DNA of 64,000 nt, taken from NCBI GenBank assembly GCA_021792755.1, contig JAJYUA010000004.1, forward strand, positions 83,555-147,554, written 5' to 3'. Each line of letters begins with the position of its first letter. The stretch's first letter is position 1. The notes below the pieces were generated by a model that was given only the letters and a program-made list of their open reading frames with translations, ran no database searches and was not told the DNA's origin. Both the position numbers and the translations under genes were made by a program. This DNA is from Pseudomonadota bacterium. Lineage in GTDB: Bacteria; Pseudomonadota; Gammaproteobacteria; Steroidobacterales; Steroidobacteraceae. Below, piece by piece: positions 44,102 through 52,530 of the stretch.

Positions 44102-44314
44102 CTACTGCTTGTGTGACGACGGAAACAGCACCGCGCCCTCGGCATCGGCCTTGCGCCTGGAGATCCGCTCGCACCGGGGACGGTCCATCTGCGGCATGTA
44201 TGCCAGCATCCGTTCGCACTCCTGGCGCGTGGCGTAGTACCACGTTGGCGTGGCCGACTGGCAGCCGGTGTGGCCGGCGGCGCAGACGGAGAGCACGATG
44301 ATCCAGGCGCCCAT
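44102..44314 (-). CDS. Small exported cysteine-containing protein
   Basis: 70 aa. Starts with a short hydrophobic segment (MGAWIIVLSVCAAGHTGC) that could be a signal or lipoprotein leader, then SATPTWYYATRQECERMLAY and a basic end. Amino-acid use looks like a real protein rather than a shadow frame. GAGG lies about 12 bases before the ATG, a little far. No family recognised; function unknown. Confidence 0.5.
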   Translation of the reverse strand: MGAWIIVLSVCAAGHTGCQSATPTWYYATRQECERMLAYMPQMDRPRCERISRRKADAEGAVLFPSSHKQ

Positions 44315-44642
44315 CGCCTAAGTATACCTCTCGATGGTTGACAGGGAATACGAGTGCGCGGCGGGCACGCTGAAGCTATCTTCAGGCTGGGCTCGGCAGC
44401 TCGCATGGCGTTCCGCAAGGGATGAGCAGGCTCATCGAGGCTGCGCGCGGTCGCCGAGCAAAGGCTCGCCGGGGGGGGGGCGCGCGCCGGCGAGCGCGCT
44501 GAAGGGCGCCGGACGGCCTCAGCGGCTCGCGGGCCCTGGTATGCTTGCGCTTTGCGGGCGTCAGGACGGTGCTCGGGGACGGTTGGAAGGGTGAGGCTCG
44601 ATCAGGTGACGCACCTCGGCAAATGGCTCGGAGAGAGAACTA
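44315..44642. other. Gene-free stretch with a G10 tract
   Basis: No supportable gene. A run of ten G residues (44471-44480) followed by alternating CG lies in the middle; such tracts are slippage-prone but here no reading frame depends on it. Confidence 0.5.
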
Positions 44643-44873
44643 ATGGCAACGATCAAAGTGCTTCAGAACGGCCCCTATCAGGTCCAGGGCGAGGACGTGC
44701 AGGTTGTTGATTGGAACGGGGCGACGCATGCGCTCACCAAGCGCCCGTTCTATCTGTGCCGGTGCGGCGCCTCGACGACCAAGCCATTCTGTGACGGCAC
44801 GCACTCCAAAATCGGCTTCAAGGCGGCGGAGGCCGCGGTCCCGGCAAGCGTGGACCGGCCGGCGAAGGGTTAG
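44643..44873 (+). CDS. CDGSH iron-sulfur domain protein
   Basis: 76 aa. The single CDGSH motif is complete: CRCGASTTKPFCDGTH, giving three cysteines and one histidine for a [2Fe-2S] cluster. Purine-rich GAGAGA precedes the ATG. Small bacterial proteins of this kind are redox-labile cluster carriers; their partners are mostly unknown. It lies 100 bp upstream of the MoxR/VWA pair on the same strand and may share its transcript. Confidence 0.9.
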   Translation: MATIKVLQNGPYQVQGEDVQVVDWNGATHALTKRPFYLCRCGASTTKPFCDGTHSKIGFKAAEAAVPASVDRPAKG

Positions 44874-44976
44874 AGACCGGCGGTTCGAGCCGAGCCGCGA
44901 GCAGCGCCTTCCATTGCGCCGCCGTCCATGCGGGCGGCCACACCGATTCGAGGTTTGATTGGAAACGAGAGCAAGC

Positions 44977-45825
44977 ATGACCCGGCGCTTCGGCGGGACC
45001 GATCGTTACATCGCCACCGATGATCTCATGACGGCGGTGAACGCCGCGATCACGCTCGGCCGGCCGCTGCTCATCAAGGGCGAGCCGGGCACGGGCAAGA
45101 CGCAGCTGGCGCAGGAGATCGCGCGCTCGCTCGAGCGCCCCCTGTACGAATGGCACATCAAGTCCACCAGCAAGGCGCAGCAGGGCCTGTACGAGTACGA
45201 CGCAGTCTCCCGCTTGCGCGATTCGCAGCTCGGCGAGGCGCGCGTACAGGACATTGCGAACTACATCGTCAAGGGAAAGCTCTGGGAGGCCTTCGAGTCG
45301 CAAGTGCAGCCCGTGCTGCTCATCGATGAGATCGACAAGGCGGACATCGAGTTTCCGAACGACCTGCTGCGGGAGCTCGATCGCATGGAGTTCTACGTCT
45401 ACGAGACGCGAGAGCTCGTCAAGGCGCGCCACCGTCCGATCATGCTGATCACCAGCAACAACGAGAAGGAGCTGCCGGATGCCTTCCTGCGCCGCTGCTT
45501 CTTTCATTACATCCGCTTCCCAGACGAGTCCACGATGCGGGCGATCGTGCAGGTGCACTTCCCGGGGCTCAAGCGCGAGCTGCTCGCCGAGGCGCTGAGG
45601 ACCTTCTACGAGGTGCGCGAGACCCCGGGCCTGAAGAAAAAGCCTTCGACTTCGGAGCTGCTCGACTGGATCAAGCTGCTGCTCGCCGAGGACATCGATC
45701 CGGCGGTGCTGCGGGCGAACGAGGAGCGCAAGGTGCTGCCGGCGCTGCACGGCGCTCTGCTCAAGAACGAGCAGGACGTGCACCTGTTCGAGCAGCTCGT
45801 GTTTTTGCACCGCCGGGCGCGTTGA
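44977..45825 (+). CDS. MoxR-family AAA+ ATPase
   Basis: 282 aa from ATG 44977 (TTG at 44959 is possible). Walker A GEPGTGKT, Walker B VLLIDEIDKAD, sensor ITSNNEKELPDAFLRRCFFHY. This is the RavA/MoxR group of chaperone-like ATPases that work with von Willebrand A proteins to assemble or activate metal enzymes or complexes. The next gene, 40 bp downstream, is such a VWA partner. The client is not evident; the CDGSH protein upstream is a candidate. Confidence 0.92.
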   Translation: MTRRFGGTDRYIATDDLMTAVNAAITLGRPLLIKGEPGTGKTQLAQEIARSLERPLYEWHIKSTSKAQQGLYEYDAVSRLRDSQLGEARVQDIANYIVKGKLWEAFESQVQPVLLIDEIDKADIEFPNDLLRELDRMEFYVYETRELVKARHRPIMLITSNNEKELPDAFLRRCFFHYIRFPDESTMRAIVQVHFPGLKRELLAEALRTFYEVRETPGLKKKPSTSELLDWIKLLLAEDIDPAVLRANEERKVLPALHGALLKNEQDVHLFEQLVFLHRRAR

Positions 45826-45865
45826 GTCACCGCGGCGGCCGCGGGTCACTGCCCGACAAAGCGGC

Positions 45866-47086
45866 ATGCTGGTCAAGTTCTTTTTTGGACTGCGCGCCGC
45901 GGGAGTGCCGGTCAGCGTCACGGAGCTTCTGACGTTGCTGGAGGCGCTGCGGGCCGAAGCGTCCGGGCTTTCCGCTCAGCAGTTCTACTTCCTGGCCCGT
46001 ACCTGCCTGGTGAAGGACGAGCGGCATTACGACCGGTTCGACCGGGTATTCGCCGAGGCGTTTCAGGGCGCGGAGCGGCTGTTCGCCGAGCTCCTTGCGG
46101 CGCAAGTTCCCGCCGAGTGGCTGCGCGGGCCCGCCGCAGGCCTCCTGTCGCAGGAGGACCGGCGCGCCATCGACTCCCTGGGCGGCTGGGAGAAGCTCAT
46201 CGAGACGCTGCGTGAGCGCTTGCGCGAGCAGAAGGAAGCTCATCACGGCGGCAGCAAGTGGATCGGCACCGGTGGAACGTCCCCGTTCGGCTCCGGGGGC
46301 TATCACCCCGAGGGCGTGCGCTTCGGTGAGACGGGGGCACGGCAACGGCGCGCCGTCAAGGTGTGGGAACGGCGCGAGTACCGCAACTTCGACGACACGG
46401 TCGAGCTCGGCACGCGCAACATGAAGCTCGCCCTGCGCAGGCTGCGCAAGTTCGCCCGCGAGGGCGTTGCCGACCAGCTCGATCTCGATGGCACCATCGA
46501 GGCCACCGCCCGCAACGCCGGATTGCTCGACGTCAAGCTCGTGCCGGAGCGGCGCAATGCCGTAAAAGTGCTGCTGTTTCTCGATGTCGGCGGCTCGATG
46601 GACGATCACGTGAGAGTCTGCGAGGAGATGTTCTCGGCGGCTCGCTGCGAGTTCAAGCATCTCGAGCATTTCTATTTTCACAACGTGCCGTACGAGCAAG
46701 TCTGGAAGGACAACCACCGCCGCGCCTGCTCCGCGGTTGGAACGCTCGAGGTGATGCGGACCTATGGACACGACTATCGGGTCATCTTCGTTGGCGATGC
46801 GACCATGAGCCCGTACGAGATCGTGCAGCCGGGGGGCAGCGTCGAGCACTGGAATGGCGAGAGCGGCGCGGTGTGGGTGCAGCGGCTCTGCGCGGCTTTC
46901 CCGCGGTTGGTCTGGCTCAATCCCGAGCCGGAGCAGCGCTGGCAGCACATCGCCTCGGTACGGATCCTCAAGGAGTTGGTCGGGGAGCGCATGTATCCGC
47001 TTAACCTGCAGGGTCTTGACTCGGCGATCACGGAGTTGCGCCGCACGGGGCAGGCGCCGCCGCGCCCGCATGCGCGCGACGCCTGA
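45866..47086 (+). CDS. VWA-domain protein, CoxE-like partner of MoxR
   Basis: 406 aa. N-terminal helical half (FFFGLRAAGVPVSVTELLTL), a glycine-rich linker (GGTSPFGSGGYHPEGVR), then a VWA domain with the metal-ion site VLLFLDVGGSMDDH (DxGGS rather than DxSxS, usual in this subgroup). VIFVGDATMSPYEI and ILKELVGERMYPLNLQGLD follow. Soluble, no signal peptide. Works with the MoxR ATPase encoded immediately upstream. Confidence 0.9.
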   Translation: MLVKFFFGLRAAGVPVSVTELLTLLEALRAEASGLSAQQFYFLARTCLVKDERHYDRFDRVFAEAFQGAERLFAELLAAQVPAEWLRGPAAGLLSQEDRRAIDSLGGWEKLIETLRERLREQKEAHHGGSKWIGTGGTSPFGSGGYHPEGVRFGETGARQRRAVKVWERREYRNFDDTVELGTRNMKLALRRLRKFAREGVADQLDLDGTIEATARNAGLLDVKLVPERRNAVKVLLFLDVGGSMDDHVRVCEEMFSAARCEFKHLEHFYFHNVPYEQVWKDNHRRACSAVGTLEVMRTYGHDYRVIFVGDATMSPYEIVQPGGSVEHWNGESGAVWVQRLCAAFPRLVWLNPEPEQRWQHIASVRILKELVGERMYPLNLQGLDSAITELRRTGQAPPRPHARDA

Positions 47087-47329
47087 CGGCGCCGGCTCGG
47101 ATCGGGGCGGATTGCGTGCCGGGGCGGGCAGAGCAAGGTGCAGAGACCGGTTGTAAGGAGGACTCGCCCGGATAGCCCGAAAACGCCGCTCCCATGACGA
47201 AGCCGCGCCGGCGATAGAGGGGCGGGCGCGGGCTCGAATGACGCTCCGGCACCGGACTGCAGGCCGAGCGGGCGCATCTTGGCGCGCTGCGCGGCGCGAA
47301 TGGTGGGCCGCGGCAGTCCGAATCCCGAT

Positions 47330-47552
47330 GCCGGGGGGCAACGGCATCGGGACCAGGCTCCACCGCAAGCGGCTCGAGAGACTGCGCCCTCTCGGGGGGC
47401 ATTGTGCGGTCGGCGGCATCGCCTTGCCGAATCCGGCAAGTGTGGCCTTGCAGGAGCGGCTCGACTTCGTGAAGATTGGCCGGTTGCACGAGATCGGGCT
47501 GGGGTCCGGTCGCTCGCTCGACGTTGGATATTGGGAGATCCGGCTGCCGTAG
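47330..47552 (+). pseudogene. GNAT acetyltransferase C-terminal remnant
   Basis: This frame reads GNGIGTRLHRKRLERLRPLG, then AVGGIALPNPASVALQERLD and FVKIGRLHEIG...SLDVGYWEIRL, the acetyl-CoA loop and C-terminal half of phosphinothricin-type GNAT acetyltransferases. The N-terminal half is not found in any upstream frame. The rest of 47087-47619 holds no supportable gene. Confidence 0.7.
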
Positions 47553-47619
47553 GTCCACGCCGGACCCGAGAGAAGACGTCGCGTTTGATATGGGATGTGA
47601 GACTGGGGAGCATTGCGCC

Positions 47620-48525
47620 ATGGTTCAGACATCGCACCGACACGGCAGGCGTCTGGCGTTCGGCCTCGCGGCCACGCTGCTGTGGCTCGCGCTCGCGGCA
47701 CCGGTACCGGCGGCGCCGCGCGCGGCTTCATTCACCGCAATGAGCGCCAATCCGTGCGCGGGGCGCGCGAACCATGCCGCTCCGGGCGCGGCCTTCATGC
47801 GCATGATGCTGCGGCCGGGAGCGCATTTTCGCTTGCCGCCGCAAACCGCGCGGCAGAAGGCGCGCGCGGCCCGTGCGGCCGCGCGGTCACGGGCGCGGGA
47901 CTGGGCCGACCTCTGCCGGTACCAGGCGGCGAACGAAGCCCTCAAGCATCATCCGCGCGTGGTATTCATGGGTGACTCGATCACCGACTTCTGGCAGTAC
48001 GGGGATCCGTCCATGTTCACGCACGGCGTGGTCGATCGCGGCATCAGCGGCCAGACGAGCGCGCAGATGCTGGTGCGGTTCTGGCCGGATGTGATCGCGC
48101 TGCACCCGAAGGTGGTGCAGATCATCGCCGGCACCAACGATATCGCGGGCAACACCGGACCGACCAGCGAGCAGGACTACAAGGATGACATCAAGGCGAT
48201 GGTCACACTGGCCAAGGCGCGCCACATTCACGTCATTCTCGGCTCGATGCCGCCGGCGGTGCGCTTCTGGTGGGCGACCCGGTACCGGCCGGCCGCCGAG
48301 ATCCGTCGGCTCAACGCCTGGCTGCGCCGCTACGCGCGCGAGCAGCACCTGCGGTTCGTCAACTACTACGCGCACCTGGTAAGCCCGCAGGGCACGTTCC
48401 GCCGCAGTCTTTCGAACGACGGCGTGCACCCGAACCGCAACGGCTACAAAGTCATGAGCGCCCTGGCGCGCAAGGCCATCGAGACTCCGTGGCCGCGCCT
48501 CCCGGCCGGCGCCGCGCGGCGCTAG
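47620..48525 (+). CDS. SGNH/GDSL-family hydrolase, secreted
   Basis: 301 aa from ATG 47620 (GGGGAG upstream). A basic then hydrophobic leader (RLAFGLAATLLWLALAAPVPAAP) indicates export. SGNH blocks: VVFMGDSITDFW (Ser), GISGQTSAQML (Gly), IIAGTNDIAGN (Asn), NDGVHPNRNGY (Asp-His). Close in type to lysophospholipase-L1/acetylhydrolase-like SGNH proteins and to carbohydrate esterases acting with plant polysaccharide enzymes. Unlike the esterase at 13767 it lacks an N-terminal beta domain. Substrate unknown. No xylose operator is seen nearby. Confidence 0.87.
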   Translation: MVQTSHRHGRRLAFGLAATLLWLALAAPVPAAPRAASFTAMSANPCAGRANHAAPGAAFMRMMLRPGAHFRLPPQTARQKARAARAAARSRARDWADLCRYQAANEALKHHPRVVFMGDSITDFWQYGDPSMFTHGVVDRGISGQTSAQMLVRFWPDVIALHPKVVQIIAGTNDIAGNTGPTSEQDYKDDIKAMVTLAKARHIHVILGSMPPAVRFWWATRYRPAAEIRRLNAWLRRYAREQHLRFVNYYAHLVSPQGTFRRSLSNDGVHPNRNGYKVMSALARKAIETPWPRLPAGAARR

Positions 48526-48538
48526 TCCGATAGGAGCC

Positions 48539-48557
48539 CCCCCGGCTGTGCCGGGGG
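48539..48557 (+). terminator. GC-rich hairpin after the SGNH hydrolase
   Basis: CCCCCGGC-TGT-GCCGGGGG, a perfect 8-bp stem with 3-nt loop, 13 bp after the stop codon. No T-run follows, so termination is not assured. Confidence 0.5.
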
Positions 48558-48799
48558 AGGGCACTCGCAATCGCGGAAGTGCCGCCAAGTTGAGCACGTT
48601 GGCCGTGTAACCCCTTGATATGGTGGCGCTTCGACGCAATGACTCGCCTCGACCCTGGGATTCGCCCCCGCGGGGCGCGGCTGCGAGGCTGCGCGGCCTA
48701 CAAAAGGTCGCCCGGCAATTTTGTCGAACTCTACGGGCTCGAATCCCCGTCTAGTACTATATGCAGCCGACGAGACGGTCCTCGAGCCGCGCTGCGACT

Positions 48800-48875
48800 T
48801 GGCGCTCCCTACGGGATTCGAACCCGTGTTACAGCCTTGAGAGGGCTATGTCCTGGGCCTCTAGACGAAGGGAGC
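48800..48875 (-). tRNA. tRNA-Glu (anticodon CTC)
   Basis: 76 nt on the minus strand including an encoded CCA (48800-48802). Acceptor stem GCTCCCT pairs with AGGGAGC; the T-arm is ACGGGTTCGAATCCCGT; the anticodon loop CTCTCAA has CTC at positions 34-36, reading GAG. A discriminator G precedes CCA. D-arm sequence TCTAGAGGCCCAGGACA is typical of bacterial tRNA-Glu. Confidence 0.96.
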
Positions 48876-48906
48876 GGGCTTGAGGGCTTATCTTCAGGAG
48901 CGCGGT

Positions 48907-48934
48907 ATTATAGGTATCCTTAAGGTTTGCTCAA
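48907..48934 (-). promoter_or_regulatory. tRNA-Glu promoter
   Basis: TTGAGC (48929-48934), 16 bp, then a perfect TATAAT (48907-48912), both read on the minus strand, 31 bp before the tRNA 5' end. The bases after the -10 are GC-rich, as expected for stringently controlled stable-RNA promoters. Confidence 0.8.
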
Positions 48935-48949
48935 GCAGAAAGCGCAGAA

Positions 48950-50467
48950 TTGAATTCCTCCCCAGTGCGCCAGACGGCGCCTCCCGTCCCGCCGCGGATC
49001 ATCCCGCGGGCGGAGCATACTGTTTCCCGTTCCCATATCTCCCCGAATGCCTTGCGGGTGCTGTACCGCCTGCGCGATGCGGGATTCAAGGCATTTCTGG
49101 TCGGCGGATGCGTGCGCGACCTGCTGCTCGGACTCGATCCGAAGGACTTCGACGTGGCCACGGACGCGCTGCCGGAGCAGGTCAAGCGCTTGTTCCGCAA
49201 CTGCCGCCTGGTCGGCCGGCGGTTTCGCTTGGCGCACGTGTTCTTCGGGCAGGAAACGATCGAGGTCGCCACGTTCCGGGCCGCGACTGCCCCGTCCCAG
49301 GGCGAGGAGCCGCTCGAGGCCGAGGAGGCCGGAGAGAGCGCCGGTGAGGAGGGGGAGGGCGAGGAGGGGGAAATCCTCGACCTTGGCGGTCCGGTGACCG
49401 AGCCGCGGGCGGCCCGTGCCGAGGCCGCACACGCTCCCGTGGGGGCGATCCAGGAGGGCGATCTCGATCCGGATGCGGTGCGGATGTTCGATGAGACCGG
49501 CCGCATCCTGCGGGACAACGTCTACGGCACCATCGACAACGATGTCTGGCGGCGCGACTTCACCGCCAATGCCCTGTACTACAACGTCGCCGATTTCTCC
49601 ATCTGGGACTACGTCGGCGGCGCAGAGGACATCGCGGCCCGGCGCCTGCGCCTCATCGGCGATCCGGAGACCCGCTATCGCGAGGACCCGGTGCGCATGC
49701 TGCGCGCGGCGCGTTTCGAGGCCAAGCTCGGCTTCGAGCTCGACGCGCAGACGGCCGAGCCCCTCGAGAGGCTGCGCGATCTGCTCGGTGGAGTGCCGCC
49801 GGCGCGCCTCTTCGATGAGATGTTGAAGCTTTTTCTCGCCGGGCACGCCGTGCGCAGTCTCGATGTGCTGCGCCGCCGCGGCTTGCTGGCGGCGCTCATG
49901 CCGAACGTGGACGCCTACCTCGCCGCCCACCCGGGCAGTCTGGTCGAGAAGCTGCTGCGCAAAGGGCTCGCCAGCACCGACGCGCGCAGCCTCGCCGGCC
50001 GGCCGGTCAGCCCGACTTTCCTGCTCGCCGTGCTGCTCTACGGACCCATCGCCCAGATCATCGAGGCGATGCCTTCGAGCCGCTGGCACGAGCTTTCCGC
50101 GATTCTCGACGCCTGCGATCAGGCCGTGCGCGAAGCCCAGGCTCACATTGCCATCCCGAGGCGCTTCGCGCTCGGCGTGCGCGAGATGTTCGCGATGCAG
50201 CCGCGCCTGCAGTACCCTCGCGGCCGGCGGGCCTTGCGCCTGCTGGCCCACCCGAGGTTCCGGGCCGGATACGATCTGCTGCTGCTGCGCGCCGATTTCG
50301 GCCTGGCCTCCGCCGAGACGGCGCGATGGTGGACGCAGTTGCAGGAGGCCAGCGGGCAGGACCGGGAACAGATGGCCGATTCGCTGGCGCCCGAGCGCTC
50401 CGGCGCAGCTCGCAAGTCCCGGCGCCGGCCCCGCGGGCGGGGGCGGCGCACACCCAACGTCCCTTGA
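48950..50467 (+). CDS. pcnB: Poly(A) polymerase I
   Basis: 505 aa from TTG 48950 (GTG at 48965 is an alternative). Adds A tails to RNA 3' ends, marking them for decay. The class II nucleotidyltransferase core is intact: FLVGGCVRDLLLGLDPKDFDVATDA with the catalytic aspartates, RRFRLAHVFF, then RRDFTANALYYN and the RNA-binding AEDIAARRLRLIGDPETRYREDPVRMLRA. Between the two core parts lies an unusually long, acidic insertion of about 60 residues (EEPLEAEEAGESAGEEGEGEEGE). The tail is basic (KSRRRPRGRGRRTP). First gene of a block with folK. Confidence 0.95.
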   Translation: MNSSPVRQTAPPVPPRIIPRAEHTVSRSHISPNALRVLYRLRDAGFKAFLVGGCVRDLLLGLDPKDFDVATDALPEQVKRLFRNCRLVGRRFRLAHVFFGQETIEVATFRAATAPSQGEEPLEAEEAGESAGEEGEGEEGEILDLGGPVTEPRAARAEAAHAPVGAIQEGDLDPDAVRMFDETGRILRDNVYGTIDNDVWRRDFTANALYYNVADFSIWDYVGGAEDIAARRLRLIGDPETRYREDPVRMLRAARFEAKLGFELDAQTAEPLERLRDLLGGVPPARLFDEMLKLFLAGHAVRSLDVLRRRGLLAALMPNVDAYLAAHPGSLVEKLLRKGLASTDARSLAGRPVSPTFLLAVLLYGPIAQIIEAMPSSRWHELSAILDACDQAVREAQAHIAIPRRFALGVREMFAMQPRLQYPRGRRALRLLAHPRFRAGYDLLLLRADFGLASAETARWWTQLQEASGQDREQMADSLAPERSGAARKSRRRPRGRGRRTPNVP

Positions 50468-50983
50468 ATGAGCGCGCGGGCGGTCTGGCAGCCGGCCTAT
50501 ATCGGAATCGGCAGCAATCTCGAGACGCCGCGCTTGCAGGTGCGGCGGGCCTGGGAGCGGCTGAAGGAGCTGCCGCGGACCCGGGCGGTGCGGTGCTCGC
50601 CGCTTTATCGCTCGCGGCCCTTCGGGCCCCTGGCGCAGCCGGAGTTCGTCAATGCGGTCGCCGGGCTGCTCACGCGCCTCGATGCCCGCGCCCTGCTCGG
50701 GCAGCTCAAGGCTATCGAGAGCGCCTTCGGCAGGCCGTCCGACGGACCGCGCTGGGGGCCGCGCATCATCGACCTGGACCTGCTGGTCTGCGGCGGCGAG
50801 CGCCGCGCCGAGCCGGACCTCCTCGTTCCCCACCCCGGGATAGTGGAGCGCAACTTCGTTCTGTATCCTCTGGCGGATCTCGCCCCGGATCTCGATGTGC
50901 CCGGGCTCGGTCGGGTGATCGAGCTCAAGGCCCGGGTTGCAGCCGAGGGACTGTGGCGTCTCGAAGAACCAGAGCCCCACTGA
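50468..50983 (+). CDS. folK: 2-amino-4-hydroxy-6-hydroxymethyldihydropteridine pyrophosphokinase
   Basis: 171 aa folate enzyme transferring pyrophosphate from ATP to hydroxymethyl-dihydropterin. YIGIGSNLE, SPLYRSRPFGPLAQPEFVNAV and RWGPRIIDLDLLV (signature with the two magnesium-binding aspartates) are present, followed by VPHPGIVERNFVLYPLADLAP. The ATG follows the pcnB stop with no gap, so translation is coupled. pcnB-folK adjacency is standard in Gammaproteobacteria. Confidence 0.96.
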   Translation: MSARAVWQPAYIGIGSNLETPRLQVRRAWERLKELPRTRAVRCSPLYRSRPFGPLAQPEFVNAVAGLLTRLDARALLGQLKAIESAFGRPSDGPRWGPRIIDLDLLVCGGERRAEPDLLVPHPGIVERNFVLYPLADLAPDLDVPGLGRVIELKARVAAEGLWRLEEPEPH

Positions 50984-51007
50984 CGGCCGCGCGCGGCACG
51001 GGAGACC

Positions 51008-51658
51008 ATGGCAGCTGAGCACCAGTTCATCGTGGTGGAGGGGCCGATCGGAGTCGGCAAGACCAGCCTTGCCCGTCTGCTGGCGCGCAGCTTCTCCGCG
51101 CAGGCGGTGCTCGAGGATGCCGCCCAAAACCCCTTCCTCGAGCGCTTCTACAAAAGTCCCCGCGCGGGGGCGCTGCCGGCGCAGCTGTACTTCCTGTTCC
51201 AGCGCTGCCAGCAACTTGCCGCGCTCAACCAGCAGGATCTGTTCGCGCCGGTGCGCGTGGCCGACTACCTGTGGGAGAAGGACCGGCTGTTCGCGCGGAT
51301 CACGCTGGACGATGCGGAATACGCTCTGTACGAGCAGGTGAGCGGCCGGCTCGATGTGCACCCGCCCAGACCCGACCTGGTGGTGTACCTGCAGGCGCCG
51401 GTGGACGTGTTGCTCGAGCGCATCGCGCGGCGGGCCGTCGCCTACGAGCACCATATCGATCGGGAGTACCTGGTGCGCCTCAACGAGGCCTACGCGCGCT
51501 TCTTCCACGAGTATGAGGCCGCGCCGCTCCTCATCGTCAACGCCGCCGCCATCGATCCGGTCAATAACCCGGCAGATTACGAGGAACTGCTCGGGGCGAT
51601 CCGGCGCGTGAAGCACGGGCGGCTGTACTACAACCCCATGGGCGGGCGGGCGATCTAG
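51008..51658 (+). CDS. Deoxynucleoside kinase (deoxyadenosine/deoxyguanosine kinase family)
   Basis: 216 aa. P-loop VEGPIGVGKTSLA, then FLERFYKSPRAGALPAQLYFLFQR; the VADYLWEKDRLFA segment and LIDREYL-like HIDREYLVRLNEAY lid complete the dNK fold. It phosphorylates deoxynucleosides for salvage; the base preference cannot be fixed from sequence. The place between folK and panB is common in gammaproteobacteria. Confidence 0.9.
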   Translation: MAAEHQFIVVEGPIGVGKTSLARLLARSFSAQAVLEDAAQNPFLERFYKSPRAGALPAQLYFLFQRCQQLAALNQQDLFAPVRVADYLWEKDRLFARITLDDAEYALYEQVSGRLDVHPPRPDLVVYLQAPVDVLLERIARRAVAYEHHIDREYLVRLNEAYARFFHEYEAAPLLIVNAAAIDPVNNPADYEELLGAIRRVKHGRLYYNPMGGRAI

Positions 51659-51682
51659 GCCGGCGGCGGCCCTGGCGCACCC

Positions 51683-51691
51683 TGGTACACT
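51683..51691 (+). promoter_or_regulatory. Extended -10 promoter before panB
   Basis: TGGTACACT contains TGn plus the -10 TACACT (51686-51691). Only seven bases separate it from the panB ATG at 51699, so transcription would start at or next to the A of the ATG. No Shine-Dalgarno sequence is seen. Confidence 0.5.
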
Positions 51692-51698
51692 TGCGGCC

Positions 51699-52526
51699 AT
51701 GTACACACACCTGCAGCTTCGCGACTCGGAGCGCCAGCCGGTCAGCTTGAGCACGCTGGCGCACATGAAGGAGGAAGGCCGCAAGATCGCAAGTCTCACC
51801 TGCTACGATGCCAGCTTCGCCGTGCTGCTCGATGCGGCCGATGTCGATGTGGTGCTGGTCGGGGACTCGCTCGGCATGGTGATCCAGGGGCACGACACCA
51901 CCGTGCCGGTCACGATCGATCACATGGTGTATCACTGCAGCATCGTCTCAAGAGGGCTGCATCGCCCGTTGCTCATCGGCGATCTGCCCTTCATGAGTTA
52001 CCCGTCCAAGGAGCGCGCGCTCGAGAGCTCCGTGCGCCTGATGCAGGAGGGCGGCGCGCAGATGGTCAAGCTCGAAAGCGGCACCGGCCAGCTCGAGATC
52101 GTGGAGTTCCTCGCCGGCCACGACATCGCGGTCTGCGCTCACCTCGGTCTCAGGCCGCAATCGGTGCACAAGACGGGCGGCTTTCGGGTGCAGGGGCGCC
52201 AGGAGGAGGCCGCCGCGCGCATGATGCAGGACGCCAAGCGGCTCGAGGCCGCCGGCGCCGACATCGTGCTGCTCGAGTGCATCCCGGCGCAGCTCGGCAA
52301 GGCGATCGCCGCAGAGCTCACCGTGCCGGTCATCGGCATCGGCGCCGGTCCGGACACGGACGGCCAGATCCTGGTGCTCTACGACATCCTCGACATCACA
52401 ACGGGGCGCAAGCCGCGTTTCGTGCGCAATTTCATGGCGGAGGCGGGCGGGAATCTCGAGGCGATCAAACGCTACGTCGAGGCGGTGCGCTCCGGCGCCT
52501 ACCCGGCTCCCGAACACTGTTTCTGA
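51699..52526 (+). CDS. panB: 3-methyl-2-oxobutanoate hydroxymethyltransferase
   Basis: 275 aa. First step of pantothenate synthesis, adding a hydroxymethyl group from methylene-tetrahydrofolate to ketoisovalerate. Family residues: SLTCYDASFAVLLDAADVD, VGDSLGMVIQGHDTTVPVT, GGAQMVKLESG, HLGLRPQSVHKTGGFRVQG, IGIGAGPDTDGQILV. Four bases separate it from panC. The folate dependence suits the neighbouring folK. Confidence 0.97.
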   Translation: MYTHLQLRDSERQPVSLSTLAHMKEEGRKIASLTCYDASFAVLLDAADVDVVLVGDSLGMVIQGHDTTVPVTIDHMVYHCSIVSRGLHRPLLIGDLPFMSYPSKERALESSVRLMQEGGAQMVKLESGTGQLEIVEFLAGHDIAVCAHLGLRPQSVHKTGGFRVQGRQEEAAARMMQDAKRLEAAGADIVLLECIPAQLGKAIAAELTVPVIGIGAGPDTDGQILVLYDILDITTGRKPRFVRNFMAEAGGNLEAIKRYVEAVRSGAYPAPEHCF

Positions 52527-52530
52527 TCCG

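Noticed and set aside
44471..44480. G10 tract as a phase-variation switch
   Set aside because: No reading frame crosses it, and no promoter spacing seems to depend on it.
48920..51799. A 959-codon minus-strand open frame opposite pcnB-folK-dNK
   Set aside because: Shadow of three well-supported genes.
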